Shown piece after piece: positions 1 through 7,041 of a stretch of DNA of 16,225 bases. The stretch covers positions 1-16,225 of the forward strand of contig JAEWBT010000068.1 in NCBI GenBank assembly GCA_023391015.1, read 5' to 3'. The stretch's first letter is position 1. Each line of letters starts with the position of its first letter. The notes below the pieces were generated by a model. The model worked only from the letters and a program-made list of their open reading frames with translations, made no database searches and was not told where the DNA came from. Origin of the DNA: Bacteroidota bacterium. GTDB lineage: Bacteria; Bacteroidota; Bacteroidia; Chitinophagales; Chitinophagaceae. Made by a program: the position numbers and the translations under genes.

Positions 1-57
1 AACGACCCTTGTCCGTGTGGGTCGGGGAAGAAGTATAAGAACTGCCACGGGGCGTAG
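1..57 (+). CDS. secA: C-terminal end of preprotein translocase ATPase SecA (partial)
   Basis: The window opens inside a reading frame whose last 18 residues are NDPCPCGSGKKYKNCHGA, ending at TAG (55-57). This is a textbook SEC-C zinc-binding motif, CxCxSGxxxxxCH, with Cys4, Cys6, Cys15 and His16 as the metal ligands. In SecA this tail follows a flexible linker, binds one zinc ion and contacts SecB or the ribosome while the ATPase drives preproteins through SecYEG. The rest of the gene lies to the left of the window. SEC-C tails also occur on other proteins, so SecA is the most likely identity but is not proved by 18 residues. A strong hairpin terminator follows 64 bp after the stop. Confidence 0.8.
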   Translation, partial: NDPCPCGSGKKYKNCHGA

Positions 58-68
58 GCTCCCAACGC

Positions 69-92
69 CCCTTCGACAAGCTCAGGGTGACA
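69..92. repeat. Interspersed 24-bp repeat, copy 1 (inverted relative to copy 2)
   Basis: CCCTTCGACAAGCTCAGGG followed by TGACA is perfectly complementary to bases 220-243, giving two inverted 24-bp copies with 127 bp between them. The core CTTCGACAAGCTCAGG is a sequence I recognise as a common intergenic repeat in many bacterial genomes, where reading through it gives the spurious peptide LSLSKG. Its function is not known to me. Confidence 0.75.
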
Positions 93-121
93 GCATAGCA
101 CTATTGGATTAAAATTTTCGG

Positions 122-155
122 AAAAAAGGATGGGTTGGGAAACCTGTCCTTTTTT
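122..155 (+). terminator. Rho-independent terminator after secA
   Basis: AAAAAAGGA (122-130) pairs with TCCTTTTTT (147-155). Two G-U pairs and an inner GGTT/AACC stem extend this to a 15-bp hairpin with a GGGA loop (137-140). The T run on the 3' side makes it a convincing terminator for the gene ending at 57. The A run on the 5' side would let it work on the other strand too. Confidence 0.8.
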
Positions 156-219
156 ATTTAGTGCCTATCATCTTTTGTCTTTTTAAACTTATTCCTTCGC
201 TTCAATCACGCTCTTGTTT

Positions 220-243
220 TGTCACCCTGAGCTTGTCGAAGGG
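220..243. repeat. Interspersed 24-bp repeat, copy 2
   Basis: This is the exact reverse complement of bases 69-92. The two copies bracket the secA terminator hairpin. The gap 58-391 (334 bp) holds no gene that I can support. Its contents are these two copies, the terminator at 122-155, the hairpin at 273-303, two TTCCGGAA palindromes (305 and 315) and a promoter-like box at 357. Confidence 0.75.
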
Positions 244-272
244 TCTCGCCTCTAGCGCTCATGTGCTCCCCG

Positions 273-303
273 AACCTATAGGGTTTCAAAAACCTTATAG
301 GTT
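273..303. repeat. 14-bp stem hairpin repeat with T tail
   Basis: AACCTATAGGGTTT (273-286) pairs with AAACCTTATAGGTT (290-303), with one G-U pair and a 3-nt loop. The right arm runs into a stretch of five T (302-306) and directly abuts two TTCCGGAA palindromes. It could act as a second terminator, or it may be a copy of a REP-like hairpin family. The sequence alone does not decide. Confidence 0.65.
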
Positions 304-356
304 TTTCCGGAAATTTCCGGAAAAATTTTCCCTTCCGGCCTCCCAACAAATTGACT

Positions 357-364
357 TAATTTTG
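357..364 (+). promoter_or_regulatory. Bacteroidota-type -7 promoter box for the DUF6580-like gene
   Basis: TAATTTTG matches the Bacteroidota -7 consensus TAnnTTTG exactly and lies 27 bp before the ATG at 392, leaving a leader of about 20 nt. I see no good -33 TTG at the expected spacing, so the call rests on the -7 box and its position. Confidence 0.5.
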
Positions 365-391
365 CCTTCCCCAAGCGTAAAAAATTACCCC

Positions 392-940
392 ATGAAAAAC
401 CGTTTTCTTTCCGTTCCCATTGTGGCCCTGTTGCTGCTGTTTGCCGCCGGTTCGCGCATTCTGAACGCCGAACTGCACCTCTGGAACTTCGCTCCGATTG
501 CCGCGCTCGGCCTGTTTAGCGGCGCGGTGCTGAAAGACAAACGCTACGCTTTTCTGTTGCCCATCGGTGCGCAATTGCTCGCCGATCTGTATTTCCAGTT
601 GTTTACCAGCACGCCGGGTTTCTATGGCATCGGCCAGCTTTTCGTGTATGGCGGCATGGCGCTCGTAACCCTGTTTGGTATGACGATGGGCAAGCCCAAT
701 ATGGCCAAAGTAGGTGGTTATGCGCTGGCCTCTTCCGGTATTTTCTTTATCGTTTCCAACCTCGGCACATACTTCACCGGCTATTGGGGAACCGGCTTTG
801 CGGGTCTGTCCAAAACTTTTGTCATGGCCGTTCCATTCTACCAGAATACGCTTATCGGCGATTTGGTTTTCTCGGCCTTGTTCTTCGGCATCTACGCCTT
901 GGTGCAGCAAGCCCGCCCGGCGCGTGTTTCTGCTGCTTAA
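392..940 (+). CDS. DUF6580-type small integral membrane protein
   Basis: The product has 182 residues and is almost entirely hydrophobic. I see about five membrane segments, beginning with residues 7-20. The pattern 'NFAPIAALGLFSGA', the conserved 'LPIGAQLLADLYFQ' and the later aromatic and glycine-rich helices resemble the DUF6580 family of putative transporters, which look like S components of ECF vitamin transporters. Its substrate is unknown. I chose the ATG at 392 because a good -7 box lies just upstream and the open frame further left only reads through repeat DNA (220-243) and palindromes. It is followed by its own terminator at 971-1003. The family call is from memory of the pattern and is moderately sure; the membrane location is very likely. 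Confidence 0.75.
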   Translation: MKNRFLSVPIVALLLLFAAGSRILNAELHLWNFAPIAALGLFSGAVLKDKRYAFLLPIGAQLLADLYFQLFTSTPGFYGIGQLFVYGGMALVTLFGMTMGKPNMAKVGGYALASSGIFFIVSNLGTYFTGYWGTGFAGLSKTFVMAVPFYQNTLIGDLVFSALFFGIYALVQQARPARVSAA

Positions 941-970
941 TCCTTTTTTCCGGAAAATAGTTTTTAGTGG

Positions 971-1003
971 CTCCTGTCGTTCGCGGCAGGAGTTTTTCTT
1001 TTT
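971..1003 (+). terminator. Rho-independent terminator after the DUF6580-like gene
   Basis: CTCCTGTC (971-978) pairs with GGCAGGAG (985-992), with one G-U pair and a GTTCGC loop. It is followed by TTTTTCTTTTT. It ends only 9 bp before the next start codon, so that gene needs its own promoter or depends on read-through. Confidence 0.75.
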
Positions 1004-1012
1004 AACGGAAAG

Positions 1013-1672
1013 ATGAAAAAGAAAATCATCCGCATTCGCGAAGATTCCCTGCTGGCCCGCCTGGCCGCCCGTAAATTGGGAGCCGCCAACGTGGCGATGG
1101 TTATCGGCAAAACCATTCACCTGCACGGCGTTTCAGCGGCGGATTTCCGGAAAAATGCTTCGTGGGTGGCACACGAACTGCAACACGTCCGGCAATACGA
1201 GCGCTATGGAACAATCGGGTTTCTCTTTCGCTATTTCTATTACAGCCTGCGGAAAGGCTATTATCGCAACCCCTTAGAAGCTGAGGCCCGCGCCGCCGAA
1301 AAGGACCTTTCGCTTTTAGAGCAGTACGACCTGGAATTCCCGGCCCAAAAAACCTTTGCAAACGAAAGCCTAAACGCTATCTTTGCCCCTCAAAGTTCCA
1401 TTCCCGTTATGTCTCATCTCCGGAAAGTTCCGCCCACCGGCGCGCAAAAGCGAGTGTTTTTCATTCACTTAGTGATTTATATCGTAGCCGTAATCGCGAT
1501 GTTTGTTTATCATGGTATGCAGGAAAAAGCCGCCGGCACATGGGTCTATCCGTGGCATGCCTGGCCGGTTGCTGCCTGGAGCCTCGCGATCATCGGGCAC
1601 TGGTGCGCGCTGTGGACCACCTACGAAGACAAAGGTCTGGACGATTTTAACCGCATGGTTCAAAACGGATAA
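1013..1672 (+). CDS. HExxH (DUF4157-like) domain fused to a 2TM domain
   Basis: This 219-residue protein has two parts. Residues 1 to about 125 carry the metalloprotease-type motif HELQH (His54-Glu55, His58), followed by 'YRNPLEAEARAAE' (about 84-96), where a glutamate would supply the third zinc ligand, as in DUF4157-like peptidases. Residues about 147-205 hold two hydrophobic helices (about 148-166 and 182-200) with the 'FFIHLVIYI...W..WP' pattern of the 2TM domain, which is often found at the ends of Bacteroidota sensor proteins. There is no signal peptide, so the zinc domain probably faces the cytoplasm. An internal Met at 133 precedes the 2TM part, which could be translated separately. 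The substrate is unknown. The domain recognition is good; real protease activity is inference. Confidence 0.75.
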   Translation: MKKKIIRIREDSLLARLAARKLGAANVAMVIGKTIHLHGVSAADFRKNASWVAHELQHVRQYERYGTIGFLFRYFYYSLRKGYYRNPLEAEARAAEKDLSLLEQYDLEFPAQKTFANESLNAIFAPQSSIPVMSHLRKVPPTGAQKRVFFIHLVIYIVAVIAMFVYHGMQEKAAGTWVYPWHAWPVAAWSLAIIGHWCALWTTYEDKGLDDFNRMVQNG

Positions 1673-1694
1673 GCCATCCTTCAAACTGATTTTC

Positions 1695-1727
1695 AAAGGC
1701 CTTCACCGATTTGTGAAGGTCTTTTTT
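1695..1727 (+). terminator. Terminator between convergent genes
   Basis: GGCCTTCAC (1698-1706) pairs with GTGAAGGTC (1713-1721) with one G-U pair. AAA lies before it and TTTTTT after it. It sits between two genes that converge (stops at 1672 and 1755), so it probably serves both, with the stronger T run on the + strand. Confidence 0.75.
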
Positions 1728-1754
1728 GTGCCCTGATTTTCCCAAATCCGGTGC

Positions 1755-2774
1755 TTACCGCAGGTCAATCTCGGTATTATCGCCTATGTTGAGGCTTTGC
1801 GAACTGCCATGCACGTAGGCATCGTTGCCGATAATGGATTGTTGCAGGGCTACGTCTTTGAGCTCGGCGTAAGAGCCGACAATGGAATCGCGGATAATGG
1901 AGCGCTCCACGGTCGTATTTGCGCCAATAGAAACATTGGGACCGATGATGGCGTGGCGCAGGGTGCAGCCCTGCGCAATCTGCACCGGCGGAATAATCAT
2001 CGCCTGCGGATGGCGGGCGGCCAGTTCGGCCAGGCGGGTGGGAAACGCGCCTTTCTCCACCATCTGTTGCAGGAAGATGGCATTGGTGGCCAGCAGGGTT
2101 TCCTTTTTGCCGCAGTCATACCAGTTTTCTACCCGGAAGGCATCAAAGCGAACGCCCTGAGAAATCATTTCCTGCAAAGCGTCGGTGAGGGAAAGGTCTT
2201 CTTTGTCGGAGGCGGCGAACGCTTCCATCTGCTCGTCCAGAATCCGGAACAGCAACTCGGTTTCGCGGATATGGTAAATGCCCACCAGCGCCATGTTGCT
2301 TTTGGGAATGAGGGGCTTTTCTACCACGCGGGTGATGTGATTGGAAATATCAATCTCGGCTACCCCAAACGACCGCGGGTCATCCACGCGGCGCACGGCA
2401 ATCTGCGACACCTCGGAGCGCAGCAAGGCTTCGGCGTCATATTCGGCCACCGTGTCGCCCAGAACAATCACGATGTCTTCGCCCGGCGCAACCACCGGCT
2501 GCGCCAGCCAAACGGCTTCGCCCACGCCCAGACGGTTGGGCTGTTGCACAAACCGGCAGGAAAGGTCCGGGTAGGCCTGACTAACGTAATCCTGGATTTT
2601 CTCGCCCAGATACCCGATGACAAAAACAAATTCCTTTACGCCTGCGGCCAAAAGCCGGTCAATGATAATGGAAAGCAGGGTTTTTCCGGCCACGGCGATC
2701 AGGGCCTTGGGCTGGGTGTAGGTGAGGGGGCGGAGTTTGGTGCCGGCGCCGGCCACGGGGATGATTGCTTTCAC
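1755..2774 (-). CDS. Sugar-1-phosphate nucleotidyltransferase with left-handed beta-helix tail
   Basis: The 339-residue product begins MKAIIPVAGAGTKLRPLT, the GxGxxLRP nucleotide-binding signature (about 8-16) of RmlA/GlmU-like pyrophosphorylases, followed by the 'QPKALIAVAGK' lysine region. 'VLGDT' (about 104-108) supplies the metal-binding Asp, and 'VEKP' (151-154) and 'NWYDCGKKET' are typical of the family. The C-terminal third has hexapeptide-like repeats (IIGPNVSIGANTTVE, SIVGSYAEL, SIIGNDAYVHG). The enzyme should join a sugar 1-phosphate to an NTP, giving an NDP-sugar for polysaccharide or cell-envelope synthesis. The sugar cannot be read from sequence; glucose-1-phosphate thymidylyltransferase of the long type is the nearest label. 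It stands alone, with no other sugar genes nearby. Confidence 0.85.
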   Translation of the reverse strand: MKAIIPVAGAGTKLRPLTYTQPKALIAVAGKTLLSIIIDRLLAAGVKEFVFVIGYLGEKIQDYVSQAYPDLSCRFVQQPNRLGVGEAVWLAQPVVAPGEDIVIVLGDTVAEYDAEALLRSEVSQIAVRRVDDPRSFGVAEIDISNHITRVVEKPLIPKSNMALVGIYHIRETELLFRILDEQMEAFAASDKEDLSLTDALQEMISQGVRFDAFRVENWYDCGKKETLLATNAIFLQQMVEKGAFPTRLAELAARHPQAMIIPPVQIAQGCTLRHAIIGPNVSIGANTTVERSIIRDSIVGSYAELKDVALQQSIIGNDAYVHGSSQSLNIGDNTEIDLR

Positions 2775-2788
2775 GGGGAGATTGAGGG

Positions 2789-2796
2789 CAAATTTC
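2789..2796 (-). promoter_or_regulatory. Possible -7 box for the nucleotidyltransferase, overlapping a TTCCGGAA palindrome
   Basis: On the minus strand, GAAATTTG resembles TAnnTTTG with one mismatch and lies 14 bp before the start codon. It overlaps the palindrome at 2794-2801. A GTTT about 20 bp further upstream could be the -33 element. The support is weak. Confidence 0.3.
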
Positions 2797-2955
2797 CGGA
2801 AAATAGTGGGAAGATAAAACGCAGTTTCCAGGCCTTTCTTTTATAAAGAAGATGCCATGTATAACTTATTTCCCCAAACGAAGAACTGCCATAGTCGTAT
2901 ATTGCAGTTTCTTTCAAGGCCGCTCTAACGGTTAATCTTGAATTATTTATCCAAG

Positions 2956-5841
2956 ATGAAATCACTTTACGCTTTATGTCTCTTTTTATTGATAGGGTTT
3001 GGAGCAAAGGCCCAGCCGATCAGTAATGCCCCCGAACAGGATTGCATCAACGGAATTCCCGTGTGTGCTTCTGGCTATTCACAAGTCAATTCCTATTCAG
3101 GTTCAGGTGCTATAGACGAATTAAATGCTACCAATCAAGGGTGTCTAGGAAGTGGGGAGAAGAATGACGTTTGGTATATCATTACAGTATCCTCAACGGG
3201 TGTTTTCAACCTTAATATTACTCCTAACGATTTGACGGAGGATTATGACTTTGCTTTGTGGGATATAACCAATGGCGGCTGTCAGGCTATTTATGATGGG
3301 GCCGGTCCTATTGGGTCTCCTGCAGGGGCACCCTTTTCTGCCTGTAACTATTCGGGTGCTGCAGGTATAACTGGGCTCAATTCTGCGAATGTAGCCGCAG
3401 GATTATCACAATGGAGCAATTCTATCAATGTAACAGCAGGGCAGGTGCTGGCATTGAATGTTTCTAATTTTGAAGACACTTTACTGGACGGTTATACTCT
3501 CGATTTCAACGGCTCTACAGCCCAGTTTGTAGATACCGTTAAGCCTTTTTATAAAGCTGTGGTGGTTCGCTGTGGTACGGTAGCCGATAGTGTGGATGTG
3601 GTTTTCTCCGAGCCGATTACCTGCGCTTCCATTGCGGCAGATGGCTCTAATTTTTCATTGAGTCCGCTGCCGCCCGGCATTCAGGTTATTTCTGCCCGCG
3701 GGTTAAGTTGCGTGGGCCTGTCCAAATACAGCAAGGAAGTACGGCTTAAATTTTCCGGAACCCTACCCGCCGGAACTTATACGCTTTCCGGTGAGAAAGG
3801 CACCAACAGCTCTTATTTGCAGGATGCCTGCGACAATGACCAAGATAGGGTTGGCACCAATCCCGCTGCCAAGATCACGATTGACTTCACGATGAACCCG
3901 CCCGGCCCGCCAGTTATCGACTCCAGCGGCAAGCCGGCCTGTAGCCACATCACTGTGAAGTTTAACCGCGAAGTGAAGTGCAAAACCATTGCGCCCGACG
4001 GCAGCGATTTCTTTATTGTGGGTCCTTCGCCCGTAGCCATTACTCACGCTGACGTGTCCCGGTGCAGCCCGGATGGCCTGATCAAAATCGTGGACCTGCA
4101 TTTTGATAAATCCATCGAAAAAACAGGTACTTATGTCATCAACTTTAAAACCGGAACGGACGGCGATGGCATCGAAGATACCTGCAACGCCACCGTCGTA
4201 AAACCCTATCGCTTTGATGTGGCCGACACCGGCGCCACGGCAACCGCCACGCCGGAAATCCTCTGCAATCCCGGCTACACCACGCTTACGGCCACGGTTG
4301 AAAACCCACCCTATGGCGCACTCGTCCGCTGCGGTACCGGAGGCGGCCCCGACCTCATCGGCGCGGTTTCCGTTCGGGACACCCTCGGCGCTTTTACCGA
4401 TACCACCGACGGCATCGCGCAGCCCACGCCTTTTGACGGCAGCCAGGCCAACGTGCGCACGCAGATCTTGTATTCCGCCACCGAATTGCAGGCCGCCGGC
4501 CTCAGCGCGGGGCGCTTTAAAAGCGTTTCGTTTTTCGTGGGGCAGAAAACATCCACTAAGCCCTACCGCAACCTGAGCATCAAGATGGGCTGCACGCAGT
4601 TGGGCGCGCTTTCCGGTTTTGTGGCTGGTTTGCCTACCGTGTACAGCACTCCTTCCTATGCCACGCAGCAAGGCGAAAACAAGTTTAACCTCACCGATGC
4701 CTACGATTGGGACGGCCAGTCGAACGTTATTGTGGAGCTTTGTTACAGTAACCCGGATTCTACGGCCAACCGCTACGATCAGGTTGCCTATACCACCACA
4801 ACTAACAACACCGTGTATCGCCGTACCAGCGGGTCCACCTCGCTTTCTGGCTGTGCTTTCACAAATACAAGCGGCACCGGCGGCGCTTTTGATGCCCGCC
4901 CCACTTTAGCCTTTACCTTCCAAAAACCGCCTGCACAGGATTATCACTGGCTGTGGCTGCCGTCAAACTATGTAGAGGACAGCACCTCGCCCACAACGCT
5001 GGCCTACGTGCCGGAAGGGCCGCGCCAATACGTCATCCAGGCCAAAGACCAATACGGCTGCTACCGCCGCGACACCACGGTGGTGGACATCTCTATCCGC
5101 AACCCTTATGGTTATCCGGCTAATGACACCACGATCTGCATCGGCGGCACCGCGCAACTGCTGGTGGGCAACGGCGTACGCTATGAGTGGTTCCCGCCAG
5201 CAGGCCTTAGCTGCACCGACTGCCCGAATCCTACTGTTTCGCCGACGGTAACCACCACCTACTACGCCGCCATCTTCGACCCATACGGCTGCTCTGATAC
5301 CCTTTCTGCAACGGTTCTGGTAAATACATTGCCCATCGTGAACGCCGGTCCGGATACTTCGGTGCTTTACGGCTATGGTGTTCCGCTTTACGCCCTGGTT
5401 CCCGGCGCGCGTTACTACGCCTGGACGCCCACCGACGGCCTCAACTACGCCAACGTGGCCAACCCGATTGCTTCGCCGCTGCAAACTACCGAATACGTCC
5501 TGCAGGTCATCGACACCAACTATTGCATTGCCTATGACAGCGTAACCGTAAGGGTGCGCCGCGATGTTCCCGTAGCCATTCCCAACGCCTTCACGCCCAA
5601 CGGCGACAGCCGCAACGATGTGTTTCAGGTCGTGAACCTGGGTATCAACAAACTGGTGGAGATGCGCATCTTCAACCGCTGGGGCACGATGGTTTGCAAC
5701 ACCACCGACAACACGCGCGGCTGGGACGGCACGTATCGTGGCGAGCCGCAGGACGCCGGTGTGTATAAATATCTCATCCGCATCGTAAAGCCCGACGGCA
5801 CTTCGCAGGAGTTTAAAGGCGACCTCAACCTGCTGCGATAA
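2956..5841 (+). CDS. Large secreted protein with T9SS type B (gliding-motility-associated) C-terminal domain
   Basis: This 961-residue protein starts with a clear signal peptide (MKSLYALCLFLLIGFGAKAQ). I use the ATG at 2956 rather than the in-frame TTG at 2938. Residues about 21-190 form a pre-peptidase-like beta domain ('DVWYIITVSSTGVFNLNITP', 'YDFALWD'). Two tandem SbsA/Ig-like repeats follow (about 193-313 and 314-420), each with Cys-rich 'ITVKF/VDVVFSEPI.C..I..DGS.F' patterns. A middle beta region comes next, then two PKD/Ig-like modules (about 725-865). The last 90 residues ('IPNAFTPNGDSRNDVFQV...IFNRWGTMV...WDGTYRGEPQDAGVYKYLI') are the type B sorting domain that sends the protein through the type IX system to the surface or medium. 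It is probably an adhesin or surface protein; I see no catalytic domain. The first ~700 bp are much poorer in GC than the rest. Confidence 0.9.
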   Translation: MKSLYALCLFLLIGFGAKAQPISNAPEQDCINGIPVCASGYSQVNSYSGSGAIDELNATNQGCLGSGEKNDVWYIITVSSTGVFNLNITPNDLTEDYDFALWDITNGGCQAIYDGAGPIGSPAGAPFSACNYSGAAGITGLNSANVAAGLSQWSNSINVTAGQVLALNVSNFEDTLLDGYTLDFNGSTAQFVDTVKPFYKAVVVRCGTVADSVDVVFSEPITCASIAADGSNFSLSPLPPGIQVISARGLSCVGLSKYSKEVRLKFSGTLPAGTYTLSGEKGTNSSYLQDACDNDQDRVGTNPAAKITIDFTMNPPGPPVIDSSGKPACSHITVKFNREVKCKTIAPDGSDFFIVGPSPVAITHADVSRCSPDGLIKIVDLHFDKSIEKTGTYVINFKTGTDGDGIEDTCNATVVKPYRFDVADTGATATATPEILCNPGYTTLTATVENPPYGALVRCGTGGGPDLIGAVSVRDTLGAFTDTTDGIAQPTPFDGSQANVRTQILYSATELQAAGLSAGRFKSVSFFVGQKTSTKPYRNLSIKMGCTQLGALSGFVAGLPTVYSTPSYATQQGENKFNLTDAYDWDGQSNVIVELCYSNPDSTANRYDQVAYTTTTNNTVYRRTSGSTSLSGCAFTNTSGTGGAFDARPTLAFTFQKPPAQDYHWLWLPSNYVEDSTSPTTLAYVPEGPRQYVIQAKDQYGCYRRDTTVVDISIRNPYGYPANDTTICIGGTAQLLVGNGVRYEWFPPAGLSCTDCPNPTVSPTVTTTYYAAIFDPYGCSDTLSATVLVNTLPIVNAGPDTSVLYGYGVPLYALVPGARYYAWTPTDGLNYANVANPIASPLQTTEYVLQVIDTNYCIAYDSVTVRVRRDVPVAIPNAFTPNGDSRNDVFQVVNLGINKLVEMRIFNRWGTMVCNTTDNTRGWDGTYRGEPQDAGVYKYLIRIVKPDGTSQEFKGDLNLLR

Positions 5842-5873
5842 GCGATGTTTCCGGAAATTTTCCTTTCCCCCCC

Positions 5874-5911
5874 AAAACCCTTTTTGCCCCTGCTGGCAAG
5901 AAGGGTTTTTT
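5874..5911 (+). terminator. Rho-independent terminator after the T9SS protein gene
   Basis: AAAACCCTTTTTGCC (5874-5888) pairs with GGCAAGAAGGGTTTT with a single G-T wobble. The loop is CCTGCT and six T end the right arm. It lies 32 bp after the stop codon at 5841. Confidence 0.85.
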
Positions 5912-5948
5912 GTTTAGAGAAGGATGGTTCAGAAACGAACCGCCGGGG

Positions 5949-6078
5949 TTCCCGTACCGTAGAGACGCCTAAATTGGGCGTCTCCTTAACGCCTAAACCT
6001 GGGCCTCTCCCCAGGCAAACAGCCCTTCGTGGTCTGGATTGTGAGAGAGACGCCCAAATTGGGCGTCTCTACGGGAAC
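5949..6078. mobile_element. MITE-like palindromic element with nested hairpins
   Basis: The 130-bp stretch is bounded by inverted ends. GTTCCCGTA-(CCGTA)-GAGACGCC starts at 5949, and GGGCGTCTCTACGGGAAC (6061-6078) complements it except for a 5-bp insertion (CCGTA) in the left arm. Inside are hairpin A (5962-5984, GAGACGCCT/GGGCGTCTC), hairpin B (6047-6069, a perfect 9-bp stem around AAATT) and a 6-bp hairpin (5998-6015). A degenerate third copy of the unit (GCCTAAA..GGGC.TCTC) lies at about 5990-6008. There is no ORF and no obvious target duplication. It fills much of the 304-bp gap 5842-6145, where I see no gene. It is either a non-autonomous transposon relic or a REP-type cluster. Confidence 0.65.
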
Positions 6079-6145
6079 AATCTTATTAAACCGGAAAACG
6101 CGATAGCTTTAGCCTTTCTTTCTCTTGCCCCAAAAACGCTTTTTT

Positions 6146-6904
6146 ATGAAAAATCTTCTGCTGCTGGTAGCCGCTGCCGTAGTGCTTTCCGGAACTTCCT
6201 CCTGCGTGGCCAAGCGCAAATACCTCGACGCCCAGGACTATATCTACGACCTGCGCTCCGACAGCGCCCAGCTGTCCCGCAAGAACACCGAACTGCAAAG
6301 CCGCGTGGACCTGCTCGACGCCGCCAACCAAAGCACCTCCAACCAACTGAACCAAAGCCAGGCCGAAGTGCAGGCCCAGCAAAAGCGCCTCCAGCAACTG
6401 CAAAGCCTTATCGACCGCCAACGCCAGGCCACCGAAACCCTGCGCGCCAAAGTGGCGAAGGCCCTCGGCGGTTTTAACGCCGATCAGCTCACCGTTTCGA
6501 TGAAAAACGGAAAGGTATATGTGAGCCTCGCCGAAAGTCTGCTCTTCCCCTCCGGCAGTGCCGACGTGAACGCCGGCGGTAAGGAAGCCCTCGGCACGCT
6601 GGCCCAGGCCCTGAACCAAAATCCGGACATCAACATCCTCGTAGAGGGCCATACCGACAGCATTCCCATCACCAAGCGCTTCCCCGACAACTGGGCCCTG
6701 AGCGTAGCGCGCAGCACGGCCATCGTGCGCATCCTCACCAACGATTACAATGTGGCCCCTGCCCGCCTCACCGCCTCGGGCCGCAGCTCTTACGAGCCAC
6801 TCGAAAGCAACGAAACGCCCGAAGGCCGCGCCAAAAACCGCCGCACCGAAATCATCCTGGCCCCGCGCCTCGACGAGCTGATGCGGTTGATTGAAGGGCG
6901 GTAA
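6146..6904 (+). CDS. OmpA-family lipoprotein (peptidoglycan-associated)
   Basis: The protein has 252 residues. Its N-terminus, MKNLLLLVAAAVVLSGTSSCVAKRKY, is a lipoprotein signal with Cys20 as the probable lipidated residue. The SCVxKxKY context is usual in Bacteroidota OmpA lipoproteins, although the lipobox (TSSC) is not canonical. Residues about 30-105 are rich in Gln, Leu, Ser and charged residues with heptad character, so a coiled coil is likely. Residues about 115-245 form the OmpA C-terminal domain, with 'ILVEGHTDSIPI', 'NWALSVARSTAIVRIL' and 'GRAKNRRTEIIL' giving the peptidoglycan (diaminopimelate) binding residues. It should tether the outer membrane to the cell wall. The ATG at 6146 is preferred over an upstream in-frame TTG at 6125. 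It is a single-gene unit followed by a palindrome and a terminator. Confidence 0.9.
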   Translation: MKNLLLLVAAAVVLSGTSSCVAKRKYLDAQDYIYDLRSDSAQLSRKNTELQSRVDLLDAANQSTSNQLNQSQAEVQAQQKRLQQLQSLIDRQRQATETLRAKVAKALGGFNADQLTVSMKNGKVYVSLAESLLFPSGSADVNAGGKEALGTLAQALNQNPDINILVEGHTDSIPITKRFPDNWALSVARSTAIVRILTNDYNVAPARLTASGRSSYEPLESNETPEGRAKNRRTEIILAPRLDELMRLIEGR

Positions 6905-6914
6905 AAAGGACCAC

Positions 6915-6950
6915 AATTTCCGGAAAACCAATCTTGGTTTTCCGGAAATT
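6915..6950. repeat. Perfect 17-bp inverted repeat with 2-nt spacer
   Basis: AATTTCCGGAAAACCAA (6915-6931) and its exact reverse complement (6934-6950) are separated by only TC. Each arm carries one copy of the TTCCGGAA palindrome. There is no T run after it, so it is not an obvious terminator. It begins 10 bp after the OmpA stop codon. Confidence 0.85.
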
Positions 6951-6975
6951 TGAATCCTGACCTCTTAGGATTCAC

Positions 6976-7013
6976 AAAAAAGCCCTGCCGAAAAAACTTC
7001 GCAGGGCTTTTTT
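6976..7013. terminator. Bidirectional rho-independent terminator between convergent genes
   Basis: AAAAAAGCCCTGC (6976-6988) and GCAGGGCTTTTTT (7001-7013) form a perfect 13-bp stem with a 12-nt loop. The T run on either strand suits the convergent arrangement of the OmpA gene (stop 6904) and the VOC gene (stop at 7042 on the minus strand). Confidence 0.9.
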
Positions 7014-7041
7014 GAAATATATTGATAAAAAGACCAGCTCT

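Noticed and set aside
161..391. 77-residue N-terminal extension of the DUF6580-like protein
   Set aside because: It translates the interspersed repeat (LSLSKG peptide), a hairpin and two palindromes, and would run through the promoter box. The ATG at 392 gives a normal membrane protein.
1797..2846. 349-residue open frame on the + strand
   Set aside because: It is antisense to the nucleotidyltransferase, which has clear catalytic motifs. The frame has low-complexity Gly/Asn/His-rich content and no recognisable domain.
3763..4671. 302-residue minus-strand frame inside the T9SS gene
   Set aside because: It is a shadow of the GC-rich part of the secreted protein with no motif or start signals.
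5845..6477. 210-residue + frame across the MITE-like element and into the OmpA gene
   Set aside because: It reads terminator and repeat DNA, then overlaps the OmpA gene out of frame; no domain.
6086..6931. 281-residue minus-strand frame over the OmpA gene
   Set aside because: It is antisense to a gene with unmistakable OmpA motifs, and its composition mirrors the opposite strand.
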